Positions 21,552 through 33,115 of a stretch of 64,000 nt of DNA are shown piece by piece. The notes beneath the pieces were generated by a model. The model ran no database searches, had not been told where the DNA came from, and was given only the letters and a program-made list of their open reading frames with translations. This stretch comes from Rhynchosporium graminicola (taxonomy: Eukaryota; Ascomycota; Leotiomycetes; Helotiales; Ploettnerulaceae): positions 386,152 to 450,151 of the forward strand of contig FJUW01000025.1 of the NCBI GenBank assembly GCA_900074885.1. The letters are read 5' to 3'. Made by a program: the position numbers and the translations under genes. Numbering within the stretch: the first letter of the stretch is position 1; each line of letters starts with the position of its first letter.

Positions 21552-24500
21552 ATGTTACGGAACGCATCAAAGGGAGCTGTGAGGAAGGCTGTCACAGAGC
21601 TTGCCCAATACCCTAAACCTGGAGAGAAGCTGCATGGCTTCACTCTCGTCCGATCAAAACATGTCCCCGAACTCGAATTGACCGCCCTGCATCTACAGCA
21701 CGACAAGACTGGAGCAGATTATCTACACGTTGCTAGAGAAGATAAGAACAATGTCTTCTCTATCGGCTTCAAGACGAACCCGCCCAACGATACTGGCATA
21801 CCGCATATACTCGAGCATACAACATTATGTGGAAGTAAAAAGTAAATACACTATCGTTCGCAAAGGTTAGCTCTACTAACTGACTCCAGATATCCCATTC
21901 GAGACCCTTTCTTCAAGATGCTTCCGCGGACTCTCTCGAATTTCATGAATGCCTTTACTGCCTCGGACCATACTTTCTATCCTTTCTCAACCACGAACGA
22001 ACAGGACTTCAAGAACTTGATGTCAGTATACCTCGATGCGACTCTACACCCATTGCTAAAACAGACCGACTTCACTCAGGAAGGATGGAGGGTAGGGCCC
22101 GAGAATCCTCAAGCTGCGCAAACGGTGGATGGCGCAAAGCCAGAGGAAAGCAAGCTTGTGTTCAAGGGTGTTGTGTATAATGAAATGAAGGGGCAAATGT
22201 CAGATGCAGGCTACCTGTACTACATTCGATATCGGGACCACATCTTTCCAGCCATCCATAACTCGGGAGGGGATCCACAGAAGATTACTGATCTGACGCA
22301 TGAAGAACTCAAGGAGTTCCATGCCAAAAATTACCACCCCAGTAACGCCAAAGTCATCACATATGGCGACTTTCCTCTGGCGGATCATTTGATTGAGGTT
22401 AATGCTCAACTGAATGCATTCGAGCGTACTCAAGGAGACAAGGAGATCAAGAAGCCAATCGATTTGAGTGGTGGACCTCAAAATGTTACTGTCGCTGGAC
22501 CTGTGGATCCATTAGTGGACAAAGATATGCAGTACAAGACATCTACTTCGTGGTTGATGGGAGATGCGACCAACGTTCTGGAGCACTTTTCTCTGGGTAT
22601 GCTATGCGCCCTACTCATGGATGGCTACGGCTCGCCACTATACCGAAACTTGATCGAAGCTGGTCTTGGTACGGATTGGAGTCCAAACAGCGGGTTCGAT
22701 AATGCTGGAAGAATCGGAATTTTTTCTATCGGACTCACAGGTGTGAAAGAAGCAGATGTGCCCAAAGTTAAGGAAGCCATTCAGAAGACCTTTACAGAGG
22801 TCCATGCTAGTGGTTTTGATAAGTCAAAGATTGACGGATACCTTCATGGGATGGAGATCAGCTTGAAACATAAGACTGCCAAGTTTGGTATGGGATTGAT
22901 ACACAAAATCAAGCCGTCGTGGTTCGAAGGTGTTGACCCGTTCGAATCACTTGCCTGGAACGATACAGTCTCAGCATTCCAGACGGAACTTGCAAAAGGG
23001 GGATACTTTGAAGGGTTGATGGAAAAGTACTTGCTGAATGATAACACCTTGACTTTCACGATGGCACCCTCAACAACCTACGGTGAAGACCTCGCCGCAG
23101 AGGAGGCCACCCGTCTTGCTGGAAAGATCTCTGAAGTGACGGTAAAGGCTGGTGGTGTGGTAGAAGCTCGTGCTCAACTCGAGAAACGGGAGGCAGAACT
23201 CTTGGTGGAGCAGGGAAAATCGAACACTGAGGATCTGAGCTGTTTACCAACAGTGCACGTTAGGGATATTCCCCGGCAGAAGGAAGCTGCAGTAGTTCGA
23301 GATTCGAAGATTGAAGACGTCAAAGTTCAGTGGCGAGAAGCACCAACGAACGGTCTCACTTACTTCCGGGCAGTCAACAATTTTGAGAACCTACCCGAAG
23401 AGTTAAGGTCTTTGATACCACTATTCACGGATTCTATCATGCGACTTGGGACCAAAGACACCACGATGGAGCAGCTAGAAGATCTCATAAAACTGAAGAC
23501 CGGAGGAATCTCTGCTGCGTATTCAGCCTCTTCGTCACCACTAGACTTTCAATCATCTACAGAGGGAATGAGCTTCGCAGGGACTGTACTTGATAGGAAT
23601 ATCTCTGACATGTTTGCTCTGCTTCGAAAGCTTGTTCTAGATACCGACTTCGACAGCGCTGAGGCCCAAGGACGTATCAGACAGCTGTTACAAGGATCTG
23701 CAGATGGTGCTGTCAACAACATTGCGTCTTCCGGTCATGTCTATGCAAGAAGTTATGCAGAAGCGGGCCTCACTAATTACTTCCGAACCAAAGAACAAGT
23801 CAGTGGACTATCGCAGGTCAAGCTTGTAACCTCCTTAGCATCGCGACCAGAGTCCGAGGGACTTTCCGATGTCATTGAGAAGCTGAGAGCTATTCAGAAA
23901 CTGGCATTCTCGGGAACAGGAACGTTCCGTACCGCCATAACTTGCGGGAAAGAAAGTGTCTCGACCAACGAAACCGCTCTCAAAAAGTTCCTGTCTTCGC
24001 TCCCTAAGACTTTAGTTTCATCCCCCAAGAGTCCTCAGCCCGACTACTCGAAAAACACCAAGACGTTTTTCCCACTTCCTTACCAAGTGTATTACGGTGC
24101 GCTTGCATTACCTACAGTATCTTACAACCACGTGGCTGGTGCACCTCTTCAGATCCTGTCACAGATGCTCACTCATAAGCATCTACATCACGAGATCCGT
24201 GAGAAGGGTGGCGCATACGGGGGAGGAGCTTACTCGCGCGGCTTAGATGGTGTCTTTGGCTTCTATTCTTATAGAGACCCCAATCCACAAAACACCATGT
24301 CCATCATGCGTAATGCAGGACAATGGGCCGTTGAGAAGGAATGGGCAGACCGTGATCTTGAAGAAGCTAAGCTCTCCGTCTTCCAAAGCGTCGATGCCCC
24401 CGAATCAGTCAGCTCTGAAGGCATGACCCGCTTCCTGTCAGGAGTGACAGATGAGATGCTCCAAGAGCGACGTGAGCGGCTTTTAGACGTCACGAAAGAG

Positions 24501-24695
24501 CAGGTAAGAGAAGTCGCGCAGAAATACATTGTCGACGCTCTAGAGAAGGGCGTGGAACGCATGGCTTTCCTCGGCGAGAAGAAGCCGTGGGTTGATTGCA
24601 CGTGGGAGACTCGAGATATGGGAATCTCTTCCGGAGTCAAGGAGCCTGAGATTCAGGATGAGGACGATGTCAGAGAAGCTGCGCTGGGCTCGTGA
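21552..24695 (+). CDS. CYM1: mitochondrial presequence protease (M16C metallopeptidase)
   Basis: Exons 21552-21841 and 21890-24695 give 1,031 residues, typical for the family. The N-terminus ([19 protein letters not shown]) is Arg/Lys-rich and free of acids until Glu17, fitting a mitochondrial targeting signal. The inverted zinc motif HxxEH is at residues 85-89 (H-I-L-E-H), in [20 protein letters not shown] split by the intron. The enzyme is a two-chamber matrix protease that degrades cleaved presequences and other short peptides, as do yeast Cym1 and human PITRM1. The conserved C-terminal lobe ([17 protein letters not shown]) is present, so the protein looks complete. Confidence 0.95.
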
Positions 24696-26655
24696 TTATA
24701 CTAATATTGTTACACGTGTATATATTTGTATGATTTTGTATTCACTTCAGGCGGATTTCGTTAGGTTTACGGACCAAGCCCAGGTGGGTAGTTTTCTGGT
24801 TTGTTGAGAGTGTCGAGATTGACGGACAGCCGAGTACCCGAGAAAAATTGCCTCACTTGTCACCTAGGCGCTTCTTTCCTCCACACATTCACACGTCATC
24901 GCAGCTACATGTCAGGACTGAGAGGAGGGTCCAAGATAGTTTGTTTCACGATCTGCCAAGATCTGCCATTCCTCAAGATCGGCATCCAATCGTTATCAGT
25001 GGCGTGCGATCGTCCTCTTCATCTGAACGAAGCTATTCCGGACTCTCGGGATTTTCGGTTTATTTTTCATTTCCATCTCTTTATCCACTCACCATATCCT
25101 CACTCCCTCCCTCACATCCATGTTAATACCTTAGCATATCAAACGCAACACGTTCCCCCATACCCTGAAAACGCGCTACGAACAGATTACCACGTCTCCA
25201 GCCTCTTTCAATAGCTGGACGATCACAAGTCATGCCCTGGAATAGTGGCAAGCGCAAGAACAATCTACTTTGTTACCGAAGATAAGGTGTAATGTCGTCC
25301 TTACTTACTGATGAGAGAAGCCAGGCTTTGACTTTATCCTTCTAAAAAAGGGTAGATACGAGGTCGAGTGTTTCTGGTTGGTTTCCGTAGCGGCTTGTCT
25401 TGCGCCTTCTCCGTCTTATTTCAGAGCTGTTGTCCTGGAGTTGTGGGATGGTGGACTAAAGACGTGAGGACATTTAATGCGTGGCTTGTGTGGAGAGAAG
25501 GGAAGAAGGATGGGATAGGATAGGATGGGATGCCTGTGTGGTCGGTCAGTGGAATCTGGAACGGCTTGCTAGGAAAGGTGCTGGATGGTCCCCTCGGATG
25601 CTATTGTATGAGACGCTTTCTCTTCTAGAATCCAGTCCTATGGATGTCTCGGACGTCCTTGCTGGAGTGAAGTTGCGGGAAGCTTCGCTGCGAATTTAAT
25701 GAACATCGAACCCAGGTAACAAAAGAGTTCTTTTTGAGATGCTGACTAACAGATAAATCATTGCATGAAAGTGGCTAGCTGAGTTCTATTATGCACGCAC
25801 GATAAACACAGGGTTTTAGGCTTGCAGTTTTTCTCTCGGATCAAAGAGTGGCATAGGCATCAATCCTAAACTTCGTATCTGGATACACAATTACAATTAC
25901 ATACAAGTAGTAACTCACATGTCTGACGAGCTTTGGTATGGACATAGCTAGGTAGGTTCCACAGCTATTTATTTACTCGCGTAGTAGGTATTGAGTCCAC
26001 CCACCTCCCCCCACCCCTGAGCACAGCAAAGCGAGTGAGCCATTGCGTCATATCAACAGAATGGGAATCTAATCAAGTACCTCATGTGCGTATATTTCTG
26101 CTGGATTTTTCATTCGGAGAAAGCGGTGCCATACCATGTAGATTAAGTGAATCATCGATGCCACTGAGACCAACTATTTTTCGCTGGGTACCTAGGGCTA
26201 CTTAGTGGTGCATAGAGCATTTGACTTGTAACAATAAATCACTCACTCATGTATTGAAAATGCTCGTGCTCGTGCTTGCTTCCGCGGCCCGACTGCGTGA
26301 TTTTACTACGTAGTAGTGGCTTCGATCTACGGGATTGAGTGGCAGTGGCAGTGGCAGTGGCCGACCCGGACTCAGACAGGGGTCACTCGCGGCTAATTGA
26401 CCCCACAAGCGCTCGCTCGACCATGTCAAGTATCAAAATTTCCGCCCACCAAACTCTCAATCAATAACTTCAATTCGAAGTGTGCCCTACGTAGTGCCTC
26501 CCTCCTACACGTCAACTACAAGCATACAAAAGTCGTAGCTGTCTCGATCATTCGCCTCTCCCAATACACTAGAAAGACTTACCTTCACGGATCAGGTAAG
26601 TGCTATATTCCTAGTCGAGGCTCGAGAAAGCTGTGCGGTGTGGCAACCTCATCTC

Positions 26656-26686
26656 TCTTCTCTTCTCTTCTCTTCTCTTCTCTTCT
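26656..26686. repeat. (TCTTC)n pentanucleotide microsatellite
   Basis: About six tandem TCTTC units in the presumed 5' leader or promoter of the ornithine decarboxylase gene. Confidence 0.85.
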
Positions 26687-27167
26687 GCCTTCTGCGAAAA
26701 TCAAACAGAAATCGTTTGCCTGAGACATCTACAGAAATACTTCTCTAACAATACATCGCTCACAGACTCGTCGATCCGACAAAATCCCTCGAGACAGCCT
26801 TTGGTCATCTCAAAGGCGCCCTCCAACACTACGGCTACTCTAGTCCCTGATCAAGATTACTCCATCTCTGATCAAGCTTACTCTACAGAACCAAACAGGC
26901 ACATCGTCAACACATTACCTCCTCCTTTTGCTGTTGTCATTTGGACAGCTTGAGCGCTTTTTGTTCGATTCGTCGTACAATACCCCTATTCCATCCCCAA
27001 CTTCTCAGCTGCCGCATAGGACGGGTTTACAGGGCCTTCCTCTCGCAGAGGAAGAGTCAATCCGACCTCGTCAGATCAGTGCCGGATCTGATCGATACAG
27101 ACCTCCTTAATATACTCCTTCACCTTCCCAGTAAGTTCGCTTCGATTCTCTACTTTACCATTATAGA

Positions 27168-27206
27168 ATGTCTGCCCGCTTCCCAGCTAACTATCTCGAA
27201 GCATAA
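27168..27206 (+). promoter_or_regulatory. upstream ORF in ornithine decarboxylase leader
   Basis: ATG at 27168 opens a 12-codon reading frame (MSARFPANYLEA) ending in TAA at 27204-27206, 37 bases before the main ATG at 27244. It is in a different frame from the enzyme. Whether it is in the mature mRNA depends on leader splicing. Confidence 0.5.
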
Positions 27207-27243
27207 CAACAACTACAAACAACCATTAAACTTCTTTGAGGAT

Positions 27244-28639
27244 ATGTCACCTTCCGCTATCACAATTCTCGAAACCCAAACCAGTCATACGAACATACAG
27301 TCGTACTACGAGAACCCAAAGAATTCTTTCATTGAAATAGACGTCAAGAGTTATGGCGTGAACAACCCTAAGAAGCTCATCGGAGATGCTCTGAAGGAGC
27401 GAGTTGAAAATATCGATCAAGATGCCTGCGAGGCCGGTGAAGAAGATGCGTTTTTCGTAGCTGATCTCGGTGAGGTGTACAGACAGCACATGCGCTGGAA
27501 GCTGAACTTGCCCCGAGTCAAGCCGTTTTATGGTAAGCTCAATTTCTTTTGATTTCGCAGCAAATGCTGACCTTGCCCTAGCGGTGAAATGCAACCCCGA
27601 TCAACGCATTATCCAGCTCCTGGCAGCACTTGGCACTGGATTCGACTGTGCTTCCAAGGCCGAGATCGAACAAGTCCTCAAAGCGGAGGTCGACCCAAGC
27701 CGCATCATCTACGCTCAACCATGCAAGACCAACTCCTACGTACGCTATGCCGCCAATCATAATGTCAAGCAAATGACTTTCGACAACGCAGATGAGCTGT
27801 ACAAGGTCAAGAAGCTTTTCCCAGGGGCCGAACTATTCTTGCGGATCTCGACCGACGACTCTACAAGCTTGTGCCGCTTGAGTCTAAAGTTCGGAGCTGC
27901 TATGGATACAACTAATGGACTGTTGGCTCTTGCCAAGGAGCTCGGACTCAATGTTGTCGGAGTCAGCTTCCACGTTGGCTCAGGCGCATCTGACCCTCTT
28001 GCGTACATGAGAGCCGTTCAGGATGCCCGGCTCGTTTTTGATCAAGCCGCTGCTTATGGCTTCTCGTTGCACACCCTCGACATTGGTGGAGGATTTGTGA
28101 GCGAGTCTTTCGAAGCCATGGCCAGTGTCCTCCGCCAAGCTCTAGACACATATATGCCCAGCTACATCAACGTCATTGGAGAACCCGGCCGATACTACGT
28201 TTCCTCAGCATTCACGCTAGCATGCCATATCATTGCCCGTCGTACCATCGAAGACCCCATCAGTCGCGAGAAAAGCTATATGATCTACCTCAACGACGGT
28301 CTTTACGGCAACTTCTCCAGCATTATGTTCGACCACCAAAACCCAATTGCGAAAGTCCTCCGCACTAGTGAGCAAACCTACTTCAATAATGTAGCTGCCC
28401 ATGATTCCGCAAATGGAACAGAGTACTCAATCTGGGGTCCTACTTGTGATGGCATCGATCGCATCTCTGAGAGCATTCGGTTCAACCACACACTTGATGT
28501 TGGTGATTGGCTGTACTTCGAGGAGATGGGCGCTTACACTAAGTGCTCCGCTACTCGATTCAATGGCTTCAGTGATGCACATGAGGTCATCTACGTCGCT
28601 AGTGAGCCTGGTGCACGAGCTTTGATGGGCATGAACTAG
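27244..28639 (+). CDS. SPE1: ornithine decarboxylase
   Basis: Exons 27244-27532 and 27582-28639 give 448 residues, standard for fungal ODC. The enzyme converts ornithine to putrescine, the first step of polyamine synthesis. Visible active-site features are the pyridoxal-phosphate lysine K99 in YAVKCNPD (the Y|A junction is split by the 49-bp intron), the strand GVSFHVGSG, the glycine loop DIGGGF at about 263-268, EPGR at about 297-300 for phosphate binding, and WGPTCDGID with the catalytic Cys at about 385. The frame remains open upstream of 27244 but without an ATG, so this start is secure. A short uORF lies just upstream. Confidence 0.96.
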
Positions 28640-29912
28640 ATTTCGAGCGACATTGACTCTCTTGCAACTTGGCTTGGTACATGATGGGTTGTGCAGATTG
28701 CGTTTCCATTTCAGTTTTTCGCTCGTCATACTTCTTTGCGTGGGGATGAAGAGGCATAGATCAAAAGTCTATAGATGGATGTACATTCGTTCGATCGCTG
28801 GCTCTGCTGGCCCCTTCTGCCCATATTAGATTAGAGAAAATAATAGATCACTTTCTACCATTTTTTGACGCACATTAGAGTCGGCAGCAAATATATACAA
28901 GGCCGCTCGAGTTCGTGTCCTGCCCGGTGGAGAGAGTCCGAGTGAATTATCACTCTCTAGTGCCACCTTCGATCGTATTTTAATGAGCAAAGTCCTGTTA
29001 CACTTTCATGAATCTTTGAGTCATTACTTCAGTAGCGTCTGCTAAAAATCTGGTGATTTCGAGGGGCAATTTATCATATGTCTGGTCGTATTTCCGCGAC
29101 CCTTTGAATTAGCAAGCAGGCAAATCTGGCCGCCTCGATGGGAGGAGAGAATCATAAGAATCGCCAAAGACACGTAAACTGTATGACTGACCCAGTAAAG
29201 TATCACTCAATTAACTCGACCCCATTCTTGCTGCTTACTGACTTGTGCATATAGATACTTAGGAAAGATAATGTGAAAACCCTCACGAGAAATGTAGTGT
29301 GTAAGTAAAACATGGTTTCTTCTACAGTAATCTAATCTAATCTAATCTAATCTAATCTAATCTATTCTATTCTACAGTACAGTACAGTACTGTAGCATCC
29401 ATCTCGTCTCGTTTGCAAGCCGATACTTATTTCATTTCTACCTATGCACTGAAAGCTCGTGATGGCTGGAAGAAAGAGGGGGCCGGTTCTGGCGAGGCTG
29501 ATATAAGGTCATTACGAAGATAACCAGTAGTATCAATTCAGTTTCGTGACTTTGTTATCGTGTAGAGGTCAAAGTCGTGTAAGATAGTCGGGGCCTTACT
29601 GCGACCATCAAGTGGTGTTCTGGAAATGCTTTGGAGACTTGAATAATCTGCTATCGTGAGTGCTCCGGCGCTCCGTGTGTCTTGAATCGGCCACTTTTTT
29701 TTGGACATCGGTAGCCAAACGGTCGATATTATTTATTCATGCTCGCTTGCTTGAAAATGGAGGTTTTGTCCATTCTTCATGTCTACTCAGGTATCTATCT
29801 CAAGTAGTATTTGAACGCCGTGGCGATATCATGCAGATGTCCAATACCATGCAGATGTCCAACTTGTAGCCACAATTACTGGAAAATTCACTTGCTTTCC
29901 CAACCGAGCCAG
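28640..29912. other. intergenic region between convergent genes
   Basis: 1.3 kb between the 3' ends of ornithine decarboxylase (plus) and the exonuclease gene (minus). It contains a microsatellite at 29331-29391 and an imperfect duplication of ATGCAGATGTCCAA at about 29830-29862. No gene seen. Confidence 0.5.
29331..29391. repeat. compound pentanucleotide microsatellite (TCTAA)6(TCTAT)2(ACAGT)n
   Basis: Six TCTAA units, two TCTAT units and then about three ACAGT units; the last part is partly self-complementary (ACAGTACTGT). Intergenic. Confidence 0.9.
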
Positions 29913-32172
29913 TTAAATCTTCTCACCAACAGAATCGCCCTCACTCTGTGTGCTACTTATATCCTCCACAACTTCACCGGGCTTTTGCACCTCGTCCCCT
30001 TCATCCCCCTCACCAAACACAAACCCACACTCCTTCTCTAACGCCCCATACCTAGTCCCCACCACCCACTTATTCCCCATGCCCCTCCACTTCCCTAACA
30101 CTTCCCTCAACCTCCTCTTGTCAAACGGGACCTTCTCCCTCCTAATCGCCTCCAAAATGCTCACCGCAACCGCTCTCCCAGTTAACGGTGGACTCCTCAA
30201 CATCTTCCCCACATCATCAAGACTCAGTTCCGGATTCTCGTACCACAAGAAATAAGTGCGGAGATTCTTGCCGCGTTGGAGCAGTTCGGTGGTGTGTGGT
30301 GGAAGAGGATGGTGGGGATTTGGGCGACGGGGGTACCGATTTTGGATACTGTCGAGGTGGGTGGAGGCGAGGGTTTCGGCGGCGTGGACGAGGGGGGAGG
30401 TGTAGCTTGAGAAGAGGGAGGGCAACTTTCTTTCATATGTAGGTGATGTATCTGTTTCGTTAGATGATGGGCCGTGAACTATCTTACGGATTAGGGACGT
30501 TCGTCTGGCTTGAGGGTAGCGGCCGGTAAGTGCGTACTCAAGCTCGGGATCTTCTAGAGATATGTTCTCTGTAGCAGCTTTCAACTCTTTCTTTGACAGT
30601 TTCTTGGTTATGTTCTTTGTAGTTGGGTTTAGGTTCGGGCTTGTGATAGCAGGCTCTTCGGGCTCAACTTCTTCTGCTTCGACGTCGGAGGGGATTTCTA
30701 CCCCTTCTGCGATGCGGATTGGGAGGTTGAGTTCTGCGTGGTAGGGACGTGGCGGTGTGGGATCTAATTGCTTGCGCTTCATTTCTAAGGTGTGGTAGAT
30801 TTGTAAACCGGCGTAGGAATCTGATGCCGCGTACATGATTTGATCCAAGTTGAGTATTTTGCTCCAATCTGAAGTCCGGACATCGCCTTTGAACATGGGT
30901 AGATGGAGATGCTCTTTTGTTTGGTTGGCAAGCGAGACGAGGCGTCTGTTGATCTCACTGTGTGTTTTGTCTGTGGAATGTTTGACCAGTTTATAGAGGT
31001 GGCTCAATTCGAATATGCCTTTAGAGTCGATACCCATTGTTTTGCGGAGACGGGTACAGTCCGCTTTGATTGAAACTCCGACTTTGGTCACCGAGCTATC
31101 CTCCATGAGCTTTTTGAATCCAGGCGCTACCAGCTCATGGTGTGGATAGAGAGCTACATGGAACAGAGCAATACGTTCCTCATTTGCTATCTGGATCAAG
31201 GAAACATTCTGCTTAGGGGTGCTGTTTCGATGAGCACCCTCTTTCCACTCAATGTCAAATCCGATGACTTTTGAATCTGAAAAATATGTTGCCAGGACTC
31301 GCTCTGTAGTCAAGATGCTCTTGCAGTAATGTACGATAGTTTTATGCTCTTTGCCGTCTGCTCTGAGTGGTCCTCTGTAGAGATTGTGCGACCAGTAGGA
31401 TTCTGGCGAGCCGTGTTTGGCATTCTTTGCTTTGCGGAACAGGGCTTCGTCCATTTTGAGAATGGTCGTGGTTTCGGGGACTTCATTTTGGAGAGGATCT
31501 TCGGGCTCAATTCCCTCGGGAGTTTTTGATGGTGCAGTTTCTGGAGCTGTTTTCTTTGGGACATTCGTTTCCGGGGTGTGTGTTTTTAAGGAAATCTTTG
31601 AGACTTTCGAGTTCTTGGGGTCTTGCTCACCAACTTTCTTCAAGTTTGCTGCTACAGTAGCTTGCGGAGTAATAGTCGGCTGGCGTTCTAGTGCAGCCGT
31701 ATCTGCAGAAGCCATAACATAATTGTCCTCTACCTCCGAATGAAATAGGTGTTCCTGCCTCATACTGTTTACATCACTTGTGCTCATCGCTCGAGGCGTC
31801 CCAGCCGATGGTCTAAAGACGATGCCTTGATTTGGGTTCCAAGGCCCACTGAACACAATGCCATGATTCGGACTCCATTTTCGATATGAGGCTGGTGTGG
31901 TATTTGCTCTTGTAGGGATGGACCTATACAAATGCACATGTCAGGAGAGTAGCTTCACTCGCGCGCTGGACTTACAATGCCCTTCCTCCCATTTTCGCAG
32001 CTGCCGAGCGCATGTTGTCTGATGCAGCAGTATTCCCCTCTATAGCATTCATTATTGACATAAGATTCCGGCGTCGCTGAAGTGTCTTTCCCAACTTTGA
32101 TGCTCCATAGTGGCTAAGGAGCATGACCGCAGGTACATTTGGCGTCGTGTATAATTGTTGGCAGTACTGCAT
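29913..32172 (-). CDS. 3'-5' exonuclease domain protein (DEDD family)
   Basis: Exons 31976-32172 and 29913-31923 give 735 residues; a second in-frame ATG at 32124 is also possible. The N-terminus is basic (KLGKTLQRRRNLMSIMNA), perhaps a mitochondrial signal. Residues from about 280 form a DnaQ-like RNase D/WRN-type exonuclease: VIGFDIEWKEG supplies the first Asp-Glu pair, KVGVSIKADCTRLRK the next Asp, and MYAASDSYAGLQIYH the terminal Asp with a nearby Tyr (DEDDy subtype). After an Arg/Pro-rich linker a small helical C-terminal domain (LRTYFLWYENPELSLDDVGK) may be an HRDC-like nucleic-acid-binding unit. There is no helicase domain. Substrate and location are not determinable. Divergent from LSM5. 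Confidence 0.83.
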
Positions 32173-32610
32173 CTGTTCTAGTCAAGGCAGACGCGCCGTG
32201 ATGTCCAATGGTTGCACGCGTAGAATGGGGCGGTCTGTGCACCAATTCTAGATTTCTCGATGGGTTCACAACGGCACCAAAGCGAATCGAATGGAAGATA
32301 AAAAGCTGCGAAAAATCTCGAGACTTTACATTGTATTTTTCAGTTACGACTAACACAAGCTAACCCACCAACTTGATACAGCTCAGGCTCAGGAATCGAT
32401 CAGGTCTCATTTAGGATCCGCAGTGAGTCGACCACTCTTTTCGCCTCGAACACCTCACGTGATATATATTTCAGCGCTCTTCTAAATAGGGCGTATCACA
32501 ATCTCTATTCCAAGACCTTAAAGCCTTTACGCACATTTTGAAGGTTACATGACCGTAGAACGATCTAACAAGCATAGCACACTCCCTCGTATAACCTCAC
32601 AAGTCTCAAA
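32173..32610. promoter_or_regulatory. divergent promoter region of exonuclease and LSM5 genes
   Basis: 438 bp between two divergent starts. No coding signal or repeat was noticed. Confidence 0.5.
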
Positions 32611-33115
32611 ATGGCTTCTCAATTACTGCCTCTTGGTATATGCTCCTGCCCTATTCCAGACGAATCTCTCATTAACCAATTTCATAGAGTTGATCGACAA
32701 GTGCGTCGGATCCAAGATCTGGGTCGTTATGAAAGGCGACAAGGGTAACGAGCTTACTTGCTCTTGAACACTTCTCCGACCCGTGCTGATTGTAGCAGAA
32801 TTCACCGGTACTCTCCTTGGCTTCGATGACTACGTCAGTATGTGTGCCCTCTCTATTCTATATATGATACATGCTAATGTTGAATTAGACATGGTTCTTG
32901 AGGATGTGACTGAGTTGTACGTAGTCTAACATGAAGTATGATGGAATTGCATTGACCATTACAGCGACTACTCCGGTGGACAGACCAAGCTCGCAAAGAT
33001 CTTGTTGAACGGAAACAATATCTGCATGGTAAGTATCCTCGGTTTGCCTTATTATCCATAAACTCATACTTGATAGTTAATACCCGGTGGTGAGGGTCCA
33101 AGTGCAATGGGTTGA
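32611..33115 (+). CDS. LSM5: U6 snRNA-associated Sm-like protein LSm5
   Basis: Six small exons (32611-32635, 32688-32744, 32799-32837, 32889-32916, 32965-33028, 33077-33115) give 83 residues, full length for LSm5. The Sm1 motif (IDKCVGSKIWVVMKGDKEFT then LLGFDDYVNMVLEDVTE) and Sm2 motif (KILLNGNNICMLIPGGEGP) are complete. LSm5 is part of the LSm1-7 ring in cytoplasmic mRNA decay and the LSm2-8 ring that binds the U6 3' end in splicing. Five introns in 505 bp is the highest intron density in the window, a common feature of LSm genes in filamentous fungi. All donors are GT and all phases close. Confidence 0.95.

Larger units (their letters stand above)
24696..27243. promoter_or_regulatory. long 5' region of ornithine decarboxylase, no other gene seen
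   Basis: 2.5 kb without a convincing gene. The part nearest the decarboxylase looks like a transcribed leader with possible introns: a GTAAGT donor near 26595, pyrimidine tracts and another GTAAGT near 27131. It holds a TCTTC microsatellite, a GTGGCA run at about 26339-26360 and a short uORF at 27168-27206. A long regulated leader would match the known long 5' leader of the Neurospora spe-1 mRNA. Confidence 0.45.

Noticed and set aside
24801..25214. 137-codon plus-strand frame after CYM1
   Set aside because: Composition is His/Ser/Pro-rich from CA- and TC-rich DNA typical of leaders, with no homology pattern.
26941..27243. In-frame 101-codon extension upstream of ornithine decarboxylase
   Set aside because: No ATG in the extension and its translation does not resemble ODC; the standard start at 27244 gives the family length.
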